A stretch of DNA of 64,000 nt from Lepidodermella squamata (GCA_047495785.1 JBLDXI010000029.1:496001-560000); one strand, 5' to 3'; counted from the stretch's first letter, positions 24,492-35,503 are shown. Translations and numbers: made by a program. Notes: generated by a model not told the origin, from the sequence alone.

Positions 24492-26878
24492 ATGAGCCAG
24501 CAACAATTTTGTAACGGTGGATCGCCTGACAACCCATGCTCTTGTCTTATCACTCACGTGGAACTGCTTGATCGGAATATCGCCGTATGCCCAGACTGTA
24601 AGCACGGGGTTGGAAACCATTCCAGTTCAACAATATCTCCAGGTTTGGCTCTTTATTATTGTTTTGTTTTTAGTAATTTGAATAAATACTAGTTACAAGC
24701 TATCAAGCTATCAAGCTATCTCAAGTACAAGTCAAATTCATTCGATAATAGAGGATAGCTAGCCAATTGTGTTTGTTTATTTCAAATCTGTTCATATGAA
24801 ACAAATGCCTTCGATGTGTATGATATACGTAAGACGAGCGCTATCATTTTTAAATCTTCATCCAGTCGCCCCCATGTGTGATATTCATTCTCATGTGTTT
24901 TCCATAACGGAATGACAATAATGTAAGAATGTTTTAAATGCAGAAGTGTTAATTATGTCTCAATCTGACACATGTTCTGGCAATGAAAATGCGTGCAAGT
25001 GCCGAATCTATCGTCTACCGCCCAATGACAGCAATTTCAGCAGTTGGTTTGACCCTGGTACTCGCAAGTGTATAGAAGAATCCTGCCAGCATTCCTATGC
25101 GCTTCATCCAGCACCTCCGCCTGCACCAGTTGCACCTCCAGGTAAGTCTCTTTGCATTGATATTTACGATGAATAGCTTCAGCTTTGCCTCGCGCGTTGA
25201 TAGCAGTATTTTTAATTGAATTCAACACTGTGGTTATAATTAATCTGAGCCGGGTGATTTTTGGCCGTTACACAACTCGATGCAATATCGGCCGCTGATA
25301 TGAGCGCGAAGGCGCGCTCGCGCGCATGAGGGTCCCCCACGAAGCAGCAGGCTTCGAAGCAGGGTAAACGCACTAAGCAGTCCTATCAGTAGGCGCTCAG
25401 GCTTAGCCTCTGATTTTCAACCAATGGTCTAAAATGATGGTCAGCTATTCTAGCTTTCGACACCAAAATTTGAGGAACGTAAGTCATGAAAACTTCGTAA
25501 AGTAGCTCAGACCTAAATTTTGTCAACAAAGTCGTTTTTCGAAAATTTTCCAAAATTCTTAAGCCGGGGGCTCTTAAAGTTATGATGGGCCCATATTCAG
25601 AAAATTACGCAGAATTTTATTGTAATTTATTTGATTTATTGTTGCGTGGCGTTTGCACCGCTTTTTGGGTTTATCCTACTTTGAAGCCTGCTGCTTTGTG
25701 GGGGACCCATGCATGAACTACAACAGGACATTGGAAGAGATTGATAATTTAGTGCGTTAAACCGAAATTGTTTATATTCTGGGAGCTATTGTAATATGTT
25801 GAAACATTTATTGCATTGTACATAATATCGCATGTAGGTTTTGCCAAATCGCCTTTAAACATTTGTAAATTTTTCAATTTGCCTGTCCAAAATTACGCTG
25901 TGTTTTTATGTATTTAGCGCCACCTTCTGCCTATGTGCCAATGTTCCGCGACTCACTGAAGGAAGGTGGCATTCTCCGCCCAAGCGACGATGTTATCCGT
26001 GTTATATTGGAAAAATATGACAACAAGATGATTGCAGCAGCCGCAGACACAACTGGTTCAGTGAACCTTTATAAAAAAGTTGCAAATCTTCCTAAGTCTT
26101 CCACTCGAAATCTCCTGAGAGAATCTCTGGGTATCTGCATCGGTGAAAATCTGGATCCGAGTTATCCAAATCACATCTTCAAGGGTTTGGAAGGGATGAA
26201 GCCTATTATTTTGAAAAGGGCAAAAGAAGGTGAAATTAAAATGTATCAAGCCATTTTTGGTGATAAATCGAAAGAGGAAATGAGAGCTTTGCATCTTGTT
26301 CATTGCAAACCAATCAGTGTTCGAAAAGACGATGCGTTGCGAGCTGTAATGCAGCATTCTGAATGTGTGCCATTAAACAGTAAGCGTTTGAGGCTTTACA
26401 GATGGACTGGTACACTGTCACATTACGTGCATCGACACAGTTTGGTCGTCTTGACGACTTGTACACTGGCGCGTTGCAAATTGAAAAGGCTTTGAATTAT
26501 ATTCATTCGACGGGACATGTTCACATGGATGTGAAAGGCGACAACATTTTTTTGGACTCTAATGGACAATGGTTTCTGGGAGATTTTGACTCATGTGTCG
26601 CAGACGGCAAAAAAATTTGTTCAACTACTGAGTGTTATTACCCATTTCGTCTGTTGGGATTGCCCGCTCACTCTAAATTTGACTGGTATATGCTGGTAGT
26701 CGCTTTGGCATTCGAAGTTATCAAATCCGACGGAGAAGACGACGTGAATGAGAAGCTTTTCAGCAACGAATTTCTTCAGGTGGACAACGCGAAGCTGACG
26801 ACTCTCATTGAAGGTATTAGATCTCCCAAGCTGCGTGACTTTATGTTACATTATCAAGCTATTGGCTATTCTACGTAG
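24492..26878 (+). CDS. Cys/His-module atypical protein kinase-like gene, 3 exons, apparent frameshift
   Basis: Exons are 24492-24642, 24944-25141 and 25918-26878 with good GT..AG ends and compatible phases. Exons 1 and 2 each encode a similar module: C-x(6-8)-C-x-C, then C-x(2-4)-C-x-H-x4-H, probably zinc-binding. Exon 2 ends in a proline-rich linker. Exon 3 begins with a kinase N-lobe (a candidate ATP lysine in IILKRA), but the frame shifts near 26380-26401. The C-lobe continues in another frame with the catalytic loop HMDVKGDN and GDFDSC in place of DFG. The shift means a pseudogene, a sequence error or a very small unrecognised intron. A TTTTTCAAG acceptor ends 1 nt before the ATG, which fits trans-splicing. 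Substrate and function are unknown. The C-lobe catalytic residues look intact, so loss of function is not proven. Confidence 0.68.
25330..25708. mobile_element. MITE-like element in intron 2 of the kinase-like gene
   Basis: The 40-bp left end GGGTCCCCCACGAAGCAGCA... at 25330-25369 is inverted at 25669-25708 with about four mismatches. The word GCATGA occurs just outside both ends (25324-25329 and 25711-25716), a possible 6-bp target duplication if the right border is at 25710. There is no ORF. Confidence 0.5.
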
Positions 26879-27841
26879 TGCTACTGTATGATGTTTGCAG
26901 TTACTGTTAACTAACGAACATGTGATAGCCTCTCTTGTTCTAATCTCACTGTAGTCAACTTGTAATTAGTGTTTTCTCGTTTCGTAAATGAAGAGTGAGA
27001 AACTTTTTATTAAAAACATTTGTTATTGATTATCTCATTTCACTAATACTGCTCCTATTAATAAAAAATAGGACGAGTTAGAGCAGTGTAAATTGTTAGT
27101 TAAAACTTGAAGAAATAAAAATAATGTAGTGAGAACTGTGAATTTACAAAGTTCATACGAAAGTTTCTTATCTTTTACGAAACTCGCTACACAGCTGATA
27201 AAAAGGCTGGTTATTTCGAATGAACTGCTTATTCGTGCTTAGTCTACAAACAAGCGTTTTAGAGGAGGCCTTATAGCTGATTAGCGTTCTCATAAAAATT
27301 TATCTGCGATAGCTTTTCCTGGAGAACGCTGCAAAAGGTTTCGGAATTCGGCCAACCTGGCTTGGCTATCAACAATGCATAAAATAACACTCGATGGATT
27401 TTGATTGAAAAGCCCTTGTGTCTAGTGTCACATTCCACTTTATTTTATTCGTTCTTTTTCATCAAAAGTATTGCAACATTAGCAAACAGGCGATATAACT
27501 TCCAGTAGCCTCCATGATCAAGAGTGGACTTGGCCCTCTCTTCAAAGAAGAAAGTTTTAACCACTTTCAGCCAAATAATAATAATAATAATATGCGATCA
27601 CACTTGTCGTGAACAACTCAAAGGTAACAAAATTACAACAACCACTTTGGAAATTGTTGCGTTTAAGAGACATAAGCAGCATTCATTATTGAGCCTGGGC
27701 GCGTTTAGTCATTTTAATTCACCAAGACATTTTCCAATGTTATTACACAACCGCTGGGTTATTTTGTTTTGTTTCACATACATTTTATATGCTAAGCATG
27801 CAATTTAGATACATGTTGGATGTTTTCGAAGTAAAGTTAGA
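26879..27841. other. Intergenic region between convergent genes
   Basis: This lies between the 3' ends of the kinase-like gene (+) and AP-1 mu (-). It is AT-rich with several AATAAA words near 27.1 kb and an (AAT)n run at about 27573-27592. No supported ORF was found. Confidence 0.45.
27573..27592. repeat. (AAT)n microsatellite
   Basis: About six uninterrupted AAT units are present. Confidence 0.8.
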
Positions 27842-29170
27842 TCATTGTGTCCGAAGTTGGTAGTCACCGTTTTGCGTGATATAACGCACCCATGGCAACG
27901 CTTGATAGCCTGATTTTTCAATGATCTTCAGATAGCGAACTTGAATACCAGACACCGTGAAGTAGGGAATTTCAAATCTGACCAAAATCGGCGGCCGGCC
28001 TTCCGTTTCTTCCGATTCAACACTAGGCAGGCTGAAGTGAGCACGAAGCAAGAACTCCTTACCACCCGGGAAGCTGCGAATCGACCAGATAACAGAATTC
28101 GTCTCCGGCACGTACTTGGCCGAGCCTGCGGTTGATTTGAACTTCGGCGAGTCGACATCCGCCGGCACTGGGATCACGATTTCAACGTTATTGGCCGTCG
28201 AACGGCGCTTGAACTGACTCTTCGCCTTGACCATAAATTCGATACGCGAATGCGCGTGGCGTTCTACGATGGACTCGACCCAAATCAACGGCTTCACCTG
28301 AGCTGATAAACGGTAGGACATCAACTCGAAATCGCCATCGGGCGGAATGAAAGAAATGGTGCGATCGTTTTCAAAACGCGTCAACCTAACGCACTGATGG
28401 AATTTCGTGTCTTCCAACTCAACAGCCTTAGCACCCTGCCTGCCACTGGTTTCGAATAGAATTTTATCGTTGAGGCCTAACCGAAGTTCCGGCATGCCCG
28501 ATAGGCGGACGTTCATTTTAACGGAACCGACGATTTCACTTCGCAGCACTTGACCAGATGCTGACACTAGCAAATTGACTGACTCAATTACGTCTAGGAA
28601 AACTTCGTTTTTGCGATATTTAATGCCTTCCGACCGCCATGAAACGGCGTTTGTAACGGCCATAGGAGGGCGGGGTATAATTTCCAGTTTTTGACCCTCC
28701 TGTGTGATAAATTCTTGTAGGATTTTGGAGTCTGTGGTCTGCGGGTAGCCGAAGTCCATCAACTCATCGAGAAGTTCGTAGACTACGACGAAGTTATCGC
28801 GAATACTCTCCTCCTCGACTTCTTTGAAATACTCGCCAAAAACCTGCGTGATTTTGTGCAGAAATGAAAATGCCATGGCAACGTTGCAATTGTGGCTCGT
28901 TGTAGCTACGACTGGAATAATAAAATAAAAAGCGATGAAAAAATGTAGGAATAAATTATGGGAAAAATTACCATAAATATTATTAAATTTGATGTACATA
29001 AAATTCATTTCCCCATGCTGCAAAATCGGGTTTATTGAGCCATCTTCTTCACGCTCCATCAAGATCGGGTAGAATTTTTCGATGATATTGACGTCGAAAT
29101 CACCGCGGTAACCACGGTAAATCAGCACTTTGCCCTTCAGATCGAGAATAAATATTGCAGAAATCGACAT
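27842..29170 (-). CDS. AP1M: AP-1 clathrin adaptor complex mu subunit, 2 exons
   Basis: The mu1 subunit of the AP-1 adaptor binds YxxPhi sorting signals on cargo at the trans-Golgi network and endosomes. Exons are 29170-28972 and 28911-27842, separated by a 60-bp intron, giving 422 residues (human AP1M1 423). Residues 1-140 form the longin-like domain (ISAIFILDLKGKVLI start); the mu homology domain follows to the C-terminus, which ends in the invariant NGDYQLRTQ. The motifs EEESIRDNF, FGYPQTTDSKILQE and KSQFKRRSTANNVE are all present. The ATG at 29170 aligns with the family start. A TTTTTAG acceptor lies 30 nt upstream, so a 5' UTR intron or trans-splicing is likely. The intron is a multiple of three with no in-frame stop. 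Confidence 0.96.
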   Translation of the reverse strand: MSISAIFILDLKGKVLIYRGYRGDFDVNIIEKFYPILMEREEDGSINPILQHGEMNFMYIKFNNIYGNFSHNLFLHFFIAFYFIIPVVATTSHNCNVAMAFSFLHKITQVFGEYFKEVEEESIRDNFVVVYELLDELMDFGYPQTTDSKILQEFITQEGQKLEIIPRPPMAVTNAVSWRSEGIKYRKNEVFLDVIESVNLLVSASGQVLRSEIVGSVKMNVRLSGMPELRLGLNDKILFETSGRQGAKAVELEDTKFHQCVRLTRFENDRTISFIPPDGDFELMSYRLSAQVKPLIWVESIVERHAHSRIEFMVKAKSQFKRRSTANNVEIVIPVPADVDSPKFKSTAGSAKYVPETNSVIWSIRSFPGGKEFLLRAHFSLPSVESEETEGRPPILVRFEIPYFTVSGIQVRYLKIIEKSGYQALPWVRYITQNGDYQLRTQ

Positions 29171-29948
29171 TTTCAACTGAGGATAAATACGAGTAACACC
29201 CTAAAAATAAAAACAAATCCCAGTTAAATCATGATCAAGCTTTGTTTTTTATTTATTAACTTCATTCAAATACGCGAGCGAAAATACGCATCACACTGAA
29301 AAACGAGAAATCACAACAAAAATGTAAAAAAAATCGATTAGAATACGAGATCGTGGGATGAAAGTTGTCACGAGAATAAAAAATTCCAGAGATAGAATGC
29401 AACCAGGGTCGCGGTTTATTTGCGAGAATTCAAGAAAGATCAAGCTTTCCAAAATGCAGAAAAATTATATCTATTTCTATACTTCATTGGGACGAGCTGG
29501 CGGAGCGAACCATCAGAAGAATATTGACTAGTCGGATCCGACAACTAGGCTCGTGTAGCTCCCTCGCACCGGTACCTGCACTACCGTACCAAATGCTGAA
29601 GGCAAGCGATGGGCGCGATTTGTTGTTGACTGTTTAATTGCAGACGACTTTCAATATACCAACCCAGAGACCATAAGTTGGCGTGCCGCTAAGGTCGAGG
29701 TAAATCAGGAGAACGATCTGATGGTCTATGCTCTTACCGATAAGGAGAGTAATCCTCGGAAATATGCTCAGACCGATCAGTTGGCCAAAGACACATGTCA
29801 TTTTCACACTTTACACAATATTCTTCTAAGGACATTCTCTGCGAGACATTTTCTATCTCTATTGGATATTTCGATCTCTCTGAGATCATTTCGATCTGAA
29901 TTAATTTTCCTAATTAACTATCCTAATTAACCTAATACTCATAACTAA
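29171..29948. other. Region upstream of AP-1 mu and edge of the retroelement block
   Basis: The first part probably holds the AP-1 mu promoter. Beyond about 29.5 kb the sequence changes in character and leads into a gag-like ORF, so it may be the leader or LTR of a decayed element. I could not define LTR borders here. Confidence 0.3.
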
Positions 29949-29949
29949 C

Positions 29950-30571
29950 ATGGAAGCGTCGACGTCCCAGGCCAACGCCAGCATTGCATTTAACATCAAT
30001 GAAGTGGAGGCCATTGCTGCTCGAGCACTAATTCCTGTTTGCAGCAGCCTGACAGGTGGCATCAATCAAGAATCAGGTTTCGCCAGATGGAGTGGCAAAT
30101 TGCTGATTCGAACGATAAGGTGAAAGGAAAGAGACGCTGAAATAGCCCAACTTAGTGATTAAGTGATTAATTAATTTTTGACAATTTTTTTTCATCTCCG
30201 GCTTGCGGGTCAAAACGCCACTTCTGCAAGACAATCAGGCTCACATATCGTACGATAAGGATGCCGAAGTCGCATCGCCGGCCGGATTTCGACGGTGCAT
30301 CGCCGATGTACTCATCGACGTATGGTGCAATGTCGAGCGGCCCGAGGATATCCCGTTCGTAGCAAGAGATGCCGCCGACCGCGCCATGCGACGGATGATG
30401 CTATTCTCAATCAGTCGCGGCGTCCGAGCGATGTTCGACCTAGGAGACGACTTGTGGGTCAATACGGAGCACCCATTTAGGGAGGCAAACCGATTAACAA
30501 CCGATTTGGCCAACCCGTCGTTCGAGCGGCGGGAACCGTGTTCGAATAAAGCGAGCCAGATCCATATATAG
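29950..30571 (+). pseudogene. Decayed gag-like retroelement fragments
   Basis: An ATG at 29950 opens a 58-codon frame starting MEAST and ending in a stop at about 30123. A second frame, open at about 30203-30571, has no ATG and runs into the LTR-like sequence at 30539. The position just before an LTR-like sequence and an integrase-like tail suggests retroelement origin. Homology is only inferred from context. Confidence 0.35.
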
Positions 30572-30742
30572 TAACATTAATTATTGATATCTATGATTAA
30601 TTCTGTGACCAATAGATGTTTTTGCTGTGGAGGTTATTTAGAATGTAACCATTTCATCCTAAGTATCCAAGTTACTGAACACTATTCAAACCAGATGAGA
30701 ACTTTAATAAATATCCCTTGTGCGAACCTTGTAATTTTATCA
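30539..30742 (+). mobile_element. Solo-LTR-like sequence, about 204 bp, copy 1
   Basis: This begins TGTTCGAA and ends TTTTATCA (TG..CA). It shares most of its length with 44198-44411, including TTTGCTGTGGAGGTTA, a polyadenylation-type AATAAA near the 3' end, and the terminal CTTGxAATTTTATCA. Its flanks (ACCG and GGTT) do not match, so either recombination joined two elements or the borders have decayed. Confidence 0.6.
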
Positions 30743-31020
30743 GGTTATACGATGGGGTGATCGAGATCACCGAGGAGTTCCACGCCGCAGAGGAGGGGAA
30801 GAAGAGAAGTGGCCGAGACAAGAACAGGCCAATAATCGCCGAGGAAGAGAAGGGGCGCGGAGGAGCCAATCAACCGATCGAAATATCAGATAAAGAGGCG
30901 CCTAAGGAGGAGCCGAAGGAGTTTCGCCAGAGCGGGCGACTACGGCGACAGGGCATTCCGTATCCGAACTACGCGTTGGAGCCGAAGAAGCTGCGTGGTA
31001 TATTTTCGGAAACCCTTTAG
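30743..31020 (+). pseudogene. Integrase C-terminal tail-like fragment, copy 1
   Basis: The frame is open for about 90 codons to a stop at 31020. It is highly charged and contains SGRLRRQGIPYPNY, which resembles the (R)SGRxRRxPxxxxDY tail at the end of Ty3/gypsy-type pol proteins. A second copy lies at 31486-31755. Confidence 0.5.
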
Positions 31021-31485
31021 CGCATCCCTTTAGCGCAAGTATCGTCCAAATTTAATAATTTGGGAAAGTTATACCCAAGTTGCTACTGCCGAACTAGTTA
31101 ATGCAGTCTCTTATGAGCTTTAATATTTTTTCCCACACCACACTTAAATTGTATTCTTCAAGCGAATTGCTCAAACTAACGCGCGTAGTTTGTGTGGAGC
31201 CCTCGTAGACTACATCTACATTTATTTTGATATTTCGATTTTCGATCAAGGAATACTTCAAGACCGGACAATAACGTATGGCCTTGTTCCATACTGTGAT
31301 CATCGACTGGCCTTCCAGTGGCTGGTGAGGAAGGAACGTCGTGACACGGCGATGGCGAAAGCGAGCCACAGCCGGGGCTGAACCAGGACGCCGGACCGAA
31401 TGAACCGCGCACGGAGACATCCGCAAACACGATAGCGGACGACTCTGCTCCGCAAGGAGACATCGTGACACTCGACGAGCGGCAG

Positions 31486-31755
31486 GAACCGGTGATCGAG
31501 GTCGCCGAGGAGTTCCATGCCGCGGAGGAAAGAAGAAAGAGGAGCGGCCGGAATAAGAACAGGCCGATAATCGTCGAGGAAGAAGTGGAGCGCGGAGCGG
31601 CCGGTCACCCGATCGAGATATTAGATGACGAGGCATCGAAGGAGGAGCCGCGGGAATGCTAGCCGAGCGGGCGACCACGGCGAAGAGGTATCCCGTATCC
31701 AAACTACTGGTGGAGCCAAAAAAGTTGCGTGGTATATTTTCGGGTACCCGATAGC
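31486..31755 (+). pseudogene. Integrase C-terminal tail-like fragment, copy 2
   Basis: This is a diverged direct copy of 30751-31020, offset by about 735 bp. A TAG at about 31660 interrupts the frame just before the SGRPRRRGIPYPNY motif. The two copies differ at many positions, so the duplication is old or they come from two related elements. Confidence 0.5.
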
Positions 31756-31841
31756 GTAAATAGCATAAAATTTTTCATGATTGTATCTATGTTGTTATGA
31801 AAACTATTTGAGGACAAATAGGACAGTGGAGGGGGAGTTAT

Positions 31842-32140
31842 GTGACCCGACAAGGAAACAAAGATCGTCGATCCACCGACAAACCAAAGGCGAAGATAGC
31901 AGTTCAAGATTGCGAATACAGCCTGATGGTATGTCATTTGTCGTTGCGCAACAAGTTTGTTCTTGACAGTGGGGCAAGTCAGCATATGGTTGCTGATAAG
32001 GAACCCATCCAAGGTTTTGCCCGAAAACACGCAACTAGTGAAATTAGGCAATGGTGAATCGAGTCGAGTCGAATTCATAGCAGACGCAATCAAGTTACGA
32101 ATGAAGTCACTCTTCTGTGACCGGGATCATACGAGACTAC
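31842..32140 (+). pseudogene. Ty1/copia aspartic protease fragment
   Basis: The frame from about 31842 encodes FVLDSGASQHMVAD, the active-site motif of copia-type retroelement proteases. The matching downstream strand (VKLGNGESS) is found in another frame from about 32045, so a frameshift separates them. The fragment runs directly into the 882-bp tandem array. Confidence 0.7.
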
Positions 32141-34117
32141 TTGAACCAACACCGCGGTATGCCAACACATCCAACAGACGAGGCTATGCGTGAACTAGCA
32201 GTCAGAAGAGTGTGGCTATAGCGCATTCTCGCAATGGGCGGATGGGTCGACGCGCTACTGTTAACGCCAGATGTTAACGATGCAGAGTGATCGTTACACA
32301 ACCGTGCTCCTGGCTGATGTCTTATACGTGCCAGATTTACAGTGCCATTTGTTTTCAGTAGGTCGTCAAGCTTGAAATTTTTCATTTTCCCTGTGACCTC
32401 GTTCCGAGTCAACTAGGACAAGGATGCTTACGCACGCACTGACGTCAATTCCACGACGATAATTCACTTCGGGCGGATCATCCAGCACCTCCATCGGACA
32501 TATAAATAGACTCCGTAGTAATGACAAAGACACACTCACTGATTAATATTTATGCGTTCGATTCACACAATATACGGCATCGGTCGACTTGTGTAACAGA
32601 ACCCACTTACATCCCTTCAGCAGAAAGTGGCCTATTCGTTTGAAGGAGGCAACGCAGGCTTCGTTCGATACACTTGCGATGATAAGAACAATCTGCCTTG
32701 TTTTTCGGGAGTCAGTTATCTCAATTTGACAATAATTGGTTCCGGATCTTATTGCCACTGATGTGCCACTGATTTTTGCAACTCCCGGCATTCGCAAACA
32801 CAATGCATGAAACCTCGAAAGTTTAATGGGCATAAAATTTACAATTTCCAAGGGAATTTTGCTGGAAGAGGAAGAAAAAATTCTGTAAATCGAGAAAGGA
32901 ATTTTAGGTGTCCCGAAAAATCGGGCAGTGGCCCGGGCTCACAGGGCCGTCAGTCAAAGAAGCAGACGCCATCAAGTTACGAATGAAGTCACTCTTCTGT
33001 GACCGGGATCATCCGAGACTACTTGAACCAACACCGCGGTATGCCAACACATCCAACAGACGAGGCTATGCGTGAACTAGCAGTCAGAAGAGTGTGGCTA
33101 TAGCGCATTCTCGCAATGGGCGGATGGGTCGACGCGCTACTGTTAACGCCAGATGTTAACGATGCAGAGTGATCGTTACACAACCGTGCTCCTGGCTGAT
33201 GTCTTATACGTGCCAGATTTACAGTGCCATTTGTTTTCAGTAGGTCGTCAAGCTTGAAATTTTTCATTTTCCCTGTGACCTCGTTCCGAGTCAACTAGGA
33301 CAAGGATGCTTACGCACGCACTGACGTCAATTCCACGACGATAATTCACTTCGGGCGGATCATCCAGCACCTCCATCGGACATATAAATAGACTCCGTAG
33401 TAATGACAAAGACACACTCACTGATTAATATTTATGCGTTCGATTCACACAATATACGGCATCGGTCGACTTGTGTAACAGAACCCACTTACATCCCTTC
33501 AGCAGAAAGTGGCCTATTCGTTTGAAGGAGGCAACGCAGGCTTCGTTCGATACACTTGCGATGATAAGAACAATCTGCCTTGTTTTTCGGGAGTCAGTTA
33601 TCTCAATTTGACAATAATTGGTTCCGGATCTTATTGCCACTGATGTGCCACTGATTTTTGCAACTCCCGGCATTCGCAAACACAATGCATGAAACCTCGA
33701 AAGTTTAATGGGCATAAAATTTACAATTTCCAAGGGAATTTTGCTGGAAGAGGAAGAAAAAATTCTGTAAATCGAGAAAGGAATTTTAGGTGTCCCGAAA
33801 AATCGGGCAGTGGCCCGGGCTCACAGGGCCGTCAGTCAAAGAAGCAGACGCCATCAAGTTACGAATGAAGTCACTCTTCTGTGACCGGGATCATCCGAGA
33901 CTACTTGAACCAACATCGCGGCATGCCAACACATCCAACAGACGATGCTATGCGTGAACTAGCCGAGCGAGCAGTCAGAAGAGTGTGGCTGCAGCGCATT
34001 CTCGCAATGGGCGGATGGGTCGACGCGTTACTGTTAACGCCAGATGTGATCGTTACACAACCGTGCTCCTGACTGACGTCTTATATGTGCCAGATATACA
34101 GTGCCATTTGTTTTCAG
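32081..34117. repeat. Tandem array, 882-bp unit, 2.3 copies, copia-derived
   Basis: Units start at 32081, 32963 and 33845. Copies 1 and 2 appear to differ at only a few bases and give identical spurious reading frames. Copy 3 is partial and more diverged, with small indels near 33960 and 34050, and parts company after about 34117. Each unit carries a VLYVPDxQCHLFSVG segment, the copia pre-integrase domain, in plus orientation. The same strand near 32760-32800 has a Cys/His cluster resembling a gag zinc knuckle. Near-identity of the first two units suggests a very recent duplication or an assembly duplication. Confidence 0.85.
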
Positions 34118-34190
34118 TAGGAGCTGTGCTCAACAAGCAGAAGAGTCTAGCATTGAGTATCGTGAACCTCAGTCTTTTAAATACATAACC
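34005..34190 (+). pseudogene. Ty1/copia pre-integrase fragment
   Basis: The frame encodes TVLLTDVLYVPDIQCHLFSV followed by GAVLNKQ, the conserved linker between protease and integrase of copia polyproteins. It ends at a stop near 34190. No integrase catalytic core follows. Confidence 0.6.
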
Positions 34191-34548
34191 CCACACGCAG
34201 GTTACATGCCCACTCTAATTCTAATTCTAATTATCCCTGTGATGGGATTCAAGCTAATTTCTTATCATGAGTGCGAGCGGAAGGAACTAAGATTAAGGCG
34301 CGGGATGTTGCTTTTACAGTCCTGGCCAGATCAGAGAGCTTTCCGTTTCGTTATTCGAACCAGGCAGGGCTGCGGACGAGATTCAGGCTAAATTTCAAAG
34401 AAATATGATCAACAAAATGGTGAGTTGTTGCACACTTACCGATCCGATCCGTATGATAACCATTCGCAACGCAGCAGATGTCAAATAAACTAAAATCCTC
34501 TAAAAATATAAAAAGATACAAACCCGAATCATAAGTCGCGTCTTCTTT

Positions 34549-35019
34549 TTATTTCAAAATTGTCTCGGAAAAAAACGAAAACATGATAAAACATTGAGCA
34601 TACAATCTCAGTTTAAACGTGAGAAAATCACGAATTGAGCGTGAGAATTTGCGATAGCATAGAAAATCATATTTTACAGAATAAACTTCATAAAGGAGTA
34701 GTGAATTCGTCCCGATCGATGAACAGAACGCGATTGCATATAACAAAACAAGCAGCTTGAAAATTTTCAAATGAATATTTCGGCATCTGTGCGATAAAAT
34801 GCAGCCGGAAATAAAAGCCTTGAGCGCTGCGCGAAAATCGATAATAATATGCCGACGTGGCCACATAAATTCAATTATAATTTCATGCACTAAATTGAGC
34901 TTTAGCCGCAGAAACACACCCACGTAAAAGAATCCCTTTAAGAGCAAATAACTACCGGCTATGATAGAATATTGAAAATAACCTAGATGTGATATTGCTG
35001 GGCTTATATTGCTGCTCAC
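34549..35019 (-). other. Hydrophobic ORF of 156 codons, unrecognised
   Basis: A long open frame on the minus strand encodes several hydrophobic stretches and Cys/Tyr-rich segments. The open start is GTG, and the first ATGs are internal. It could be an exon of a membrane receptor or a chance frame in AT-rich DNA. I see no diagnostic motif. Confidence 0.2.
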
Positions 35020-35333
35020 AGCCTAATCAGCCCCACCCAACCCGGCCGGCAGTTCAAGTTCCAGTCTATAACGCAGGGTTAATATTCGATCGCTTCAAAG
35101 CAACCTAGTCGCTTTTCCTTCGGTACTGATTTGCGACCTTGAATCTGTATATAATAACAAGGCTCTCTGCAGAATCAAAATCTGAATTGATCAATCTTGA
35201 TGAATCTGAAAGAATCCCTGAAAATTACCGACAATTAATAAACTACCTTGACGCGAAATACTGACACGAAATATATTTGCAAATTCTTTCGCACCAATAC
35301 ACTAATTCTAGAAGAAAGGTTCCTCCACCATCA

Positions 35334-35491
35334 ATGGCGATCTTTGAGATGAACAGTGAACAGGCTCATGCTGCCCAAGCTTCTCTTCCTGTTAGTGTGA
35401 CTGAGATTCTGATGATAATTACATCGGGATATTTCGCACTGGGCATACATATCATGGATTTAGCACCATACTCGGCTGCGTTCTTGGGCTA
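35334..35491 (+). other. Short ORF of 52 codons at the edge of repeat A
   Basis: An ATG at 35334 opens a frame starting MAIFEMNSEQ with one hydrophobic stretch, ending just before the first copy of repeat A. It may be the first part of a decayed envelope-like ORF; this is inference from position. Confidence 0.2.
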
Positions 35492-35503
35492 ACAGGAGGA
35501 TTA

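Noticed and set aside
26380-26401. 22-bp GTAAGC..TTTACAG stretch as an intron in the kinase-like gene
   Set aside because: Removing it leaves the wrong phase for the C-lobe frame, and it is below any realistic intron length.
30203-30571. 122-codon frame considered as a host gene
   Set aside because: It lacks an ATG, runs into the LTR-like sequence and is surrounded by retroelement fragments.
31094-31702. Long minus-strand open frame of about 200 codons
   Set aside because: It is antisense to the integrase-tail repeats, rich in Ser, Arg and Pro, and shows no domain. It is a shadow frame of a GC-biased coding repeat.
32137-33733. Minus-strand ORFs of 91 and 102 codons present twice with identical sequence
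   Set aside because: Their identity follows from the 882-bp duplication. They are antisense to copia-derived sequence, so they are not independent genes.
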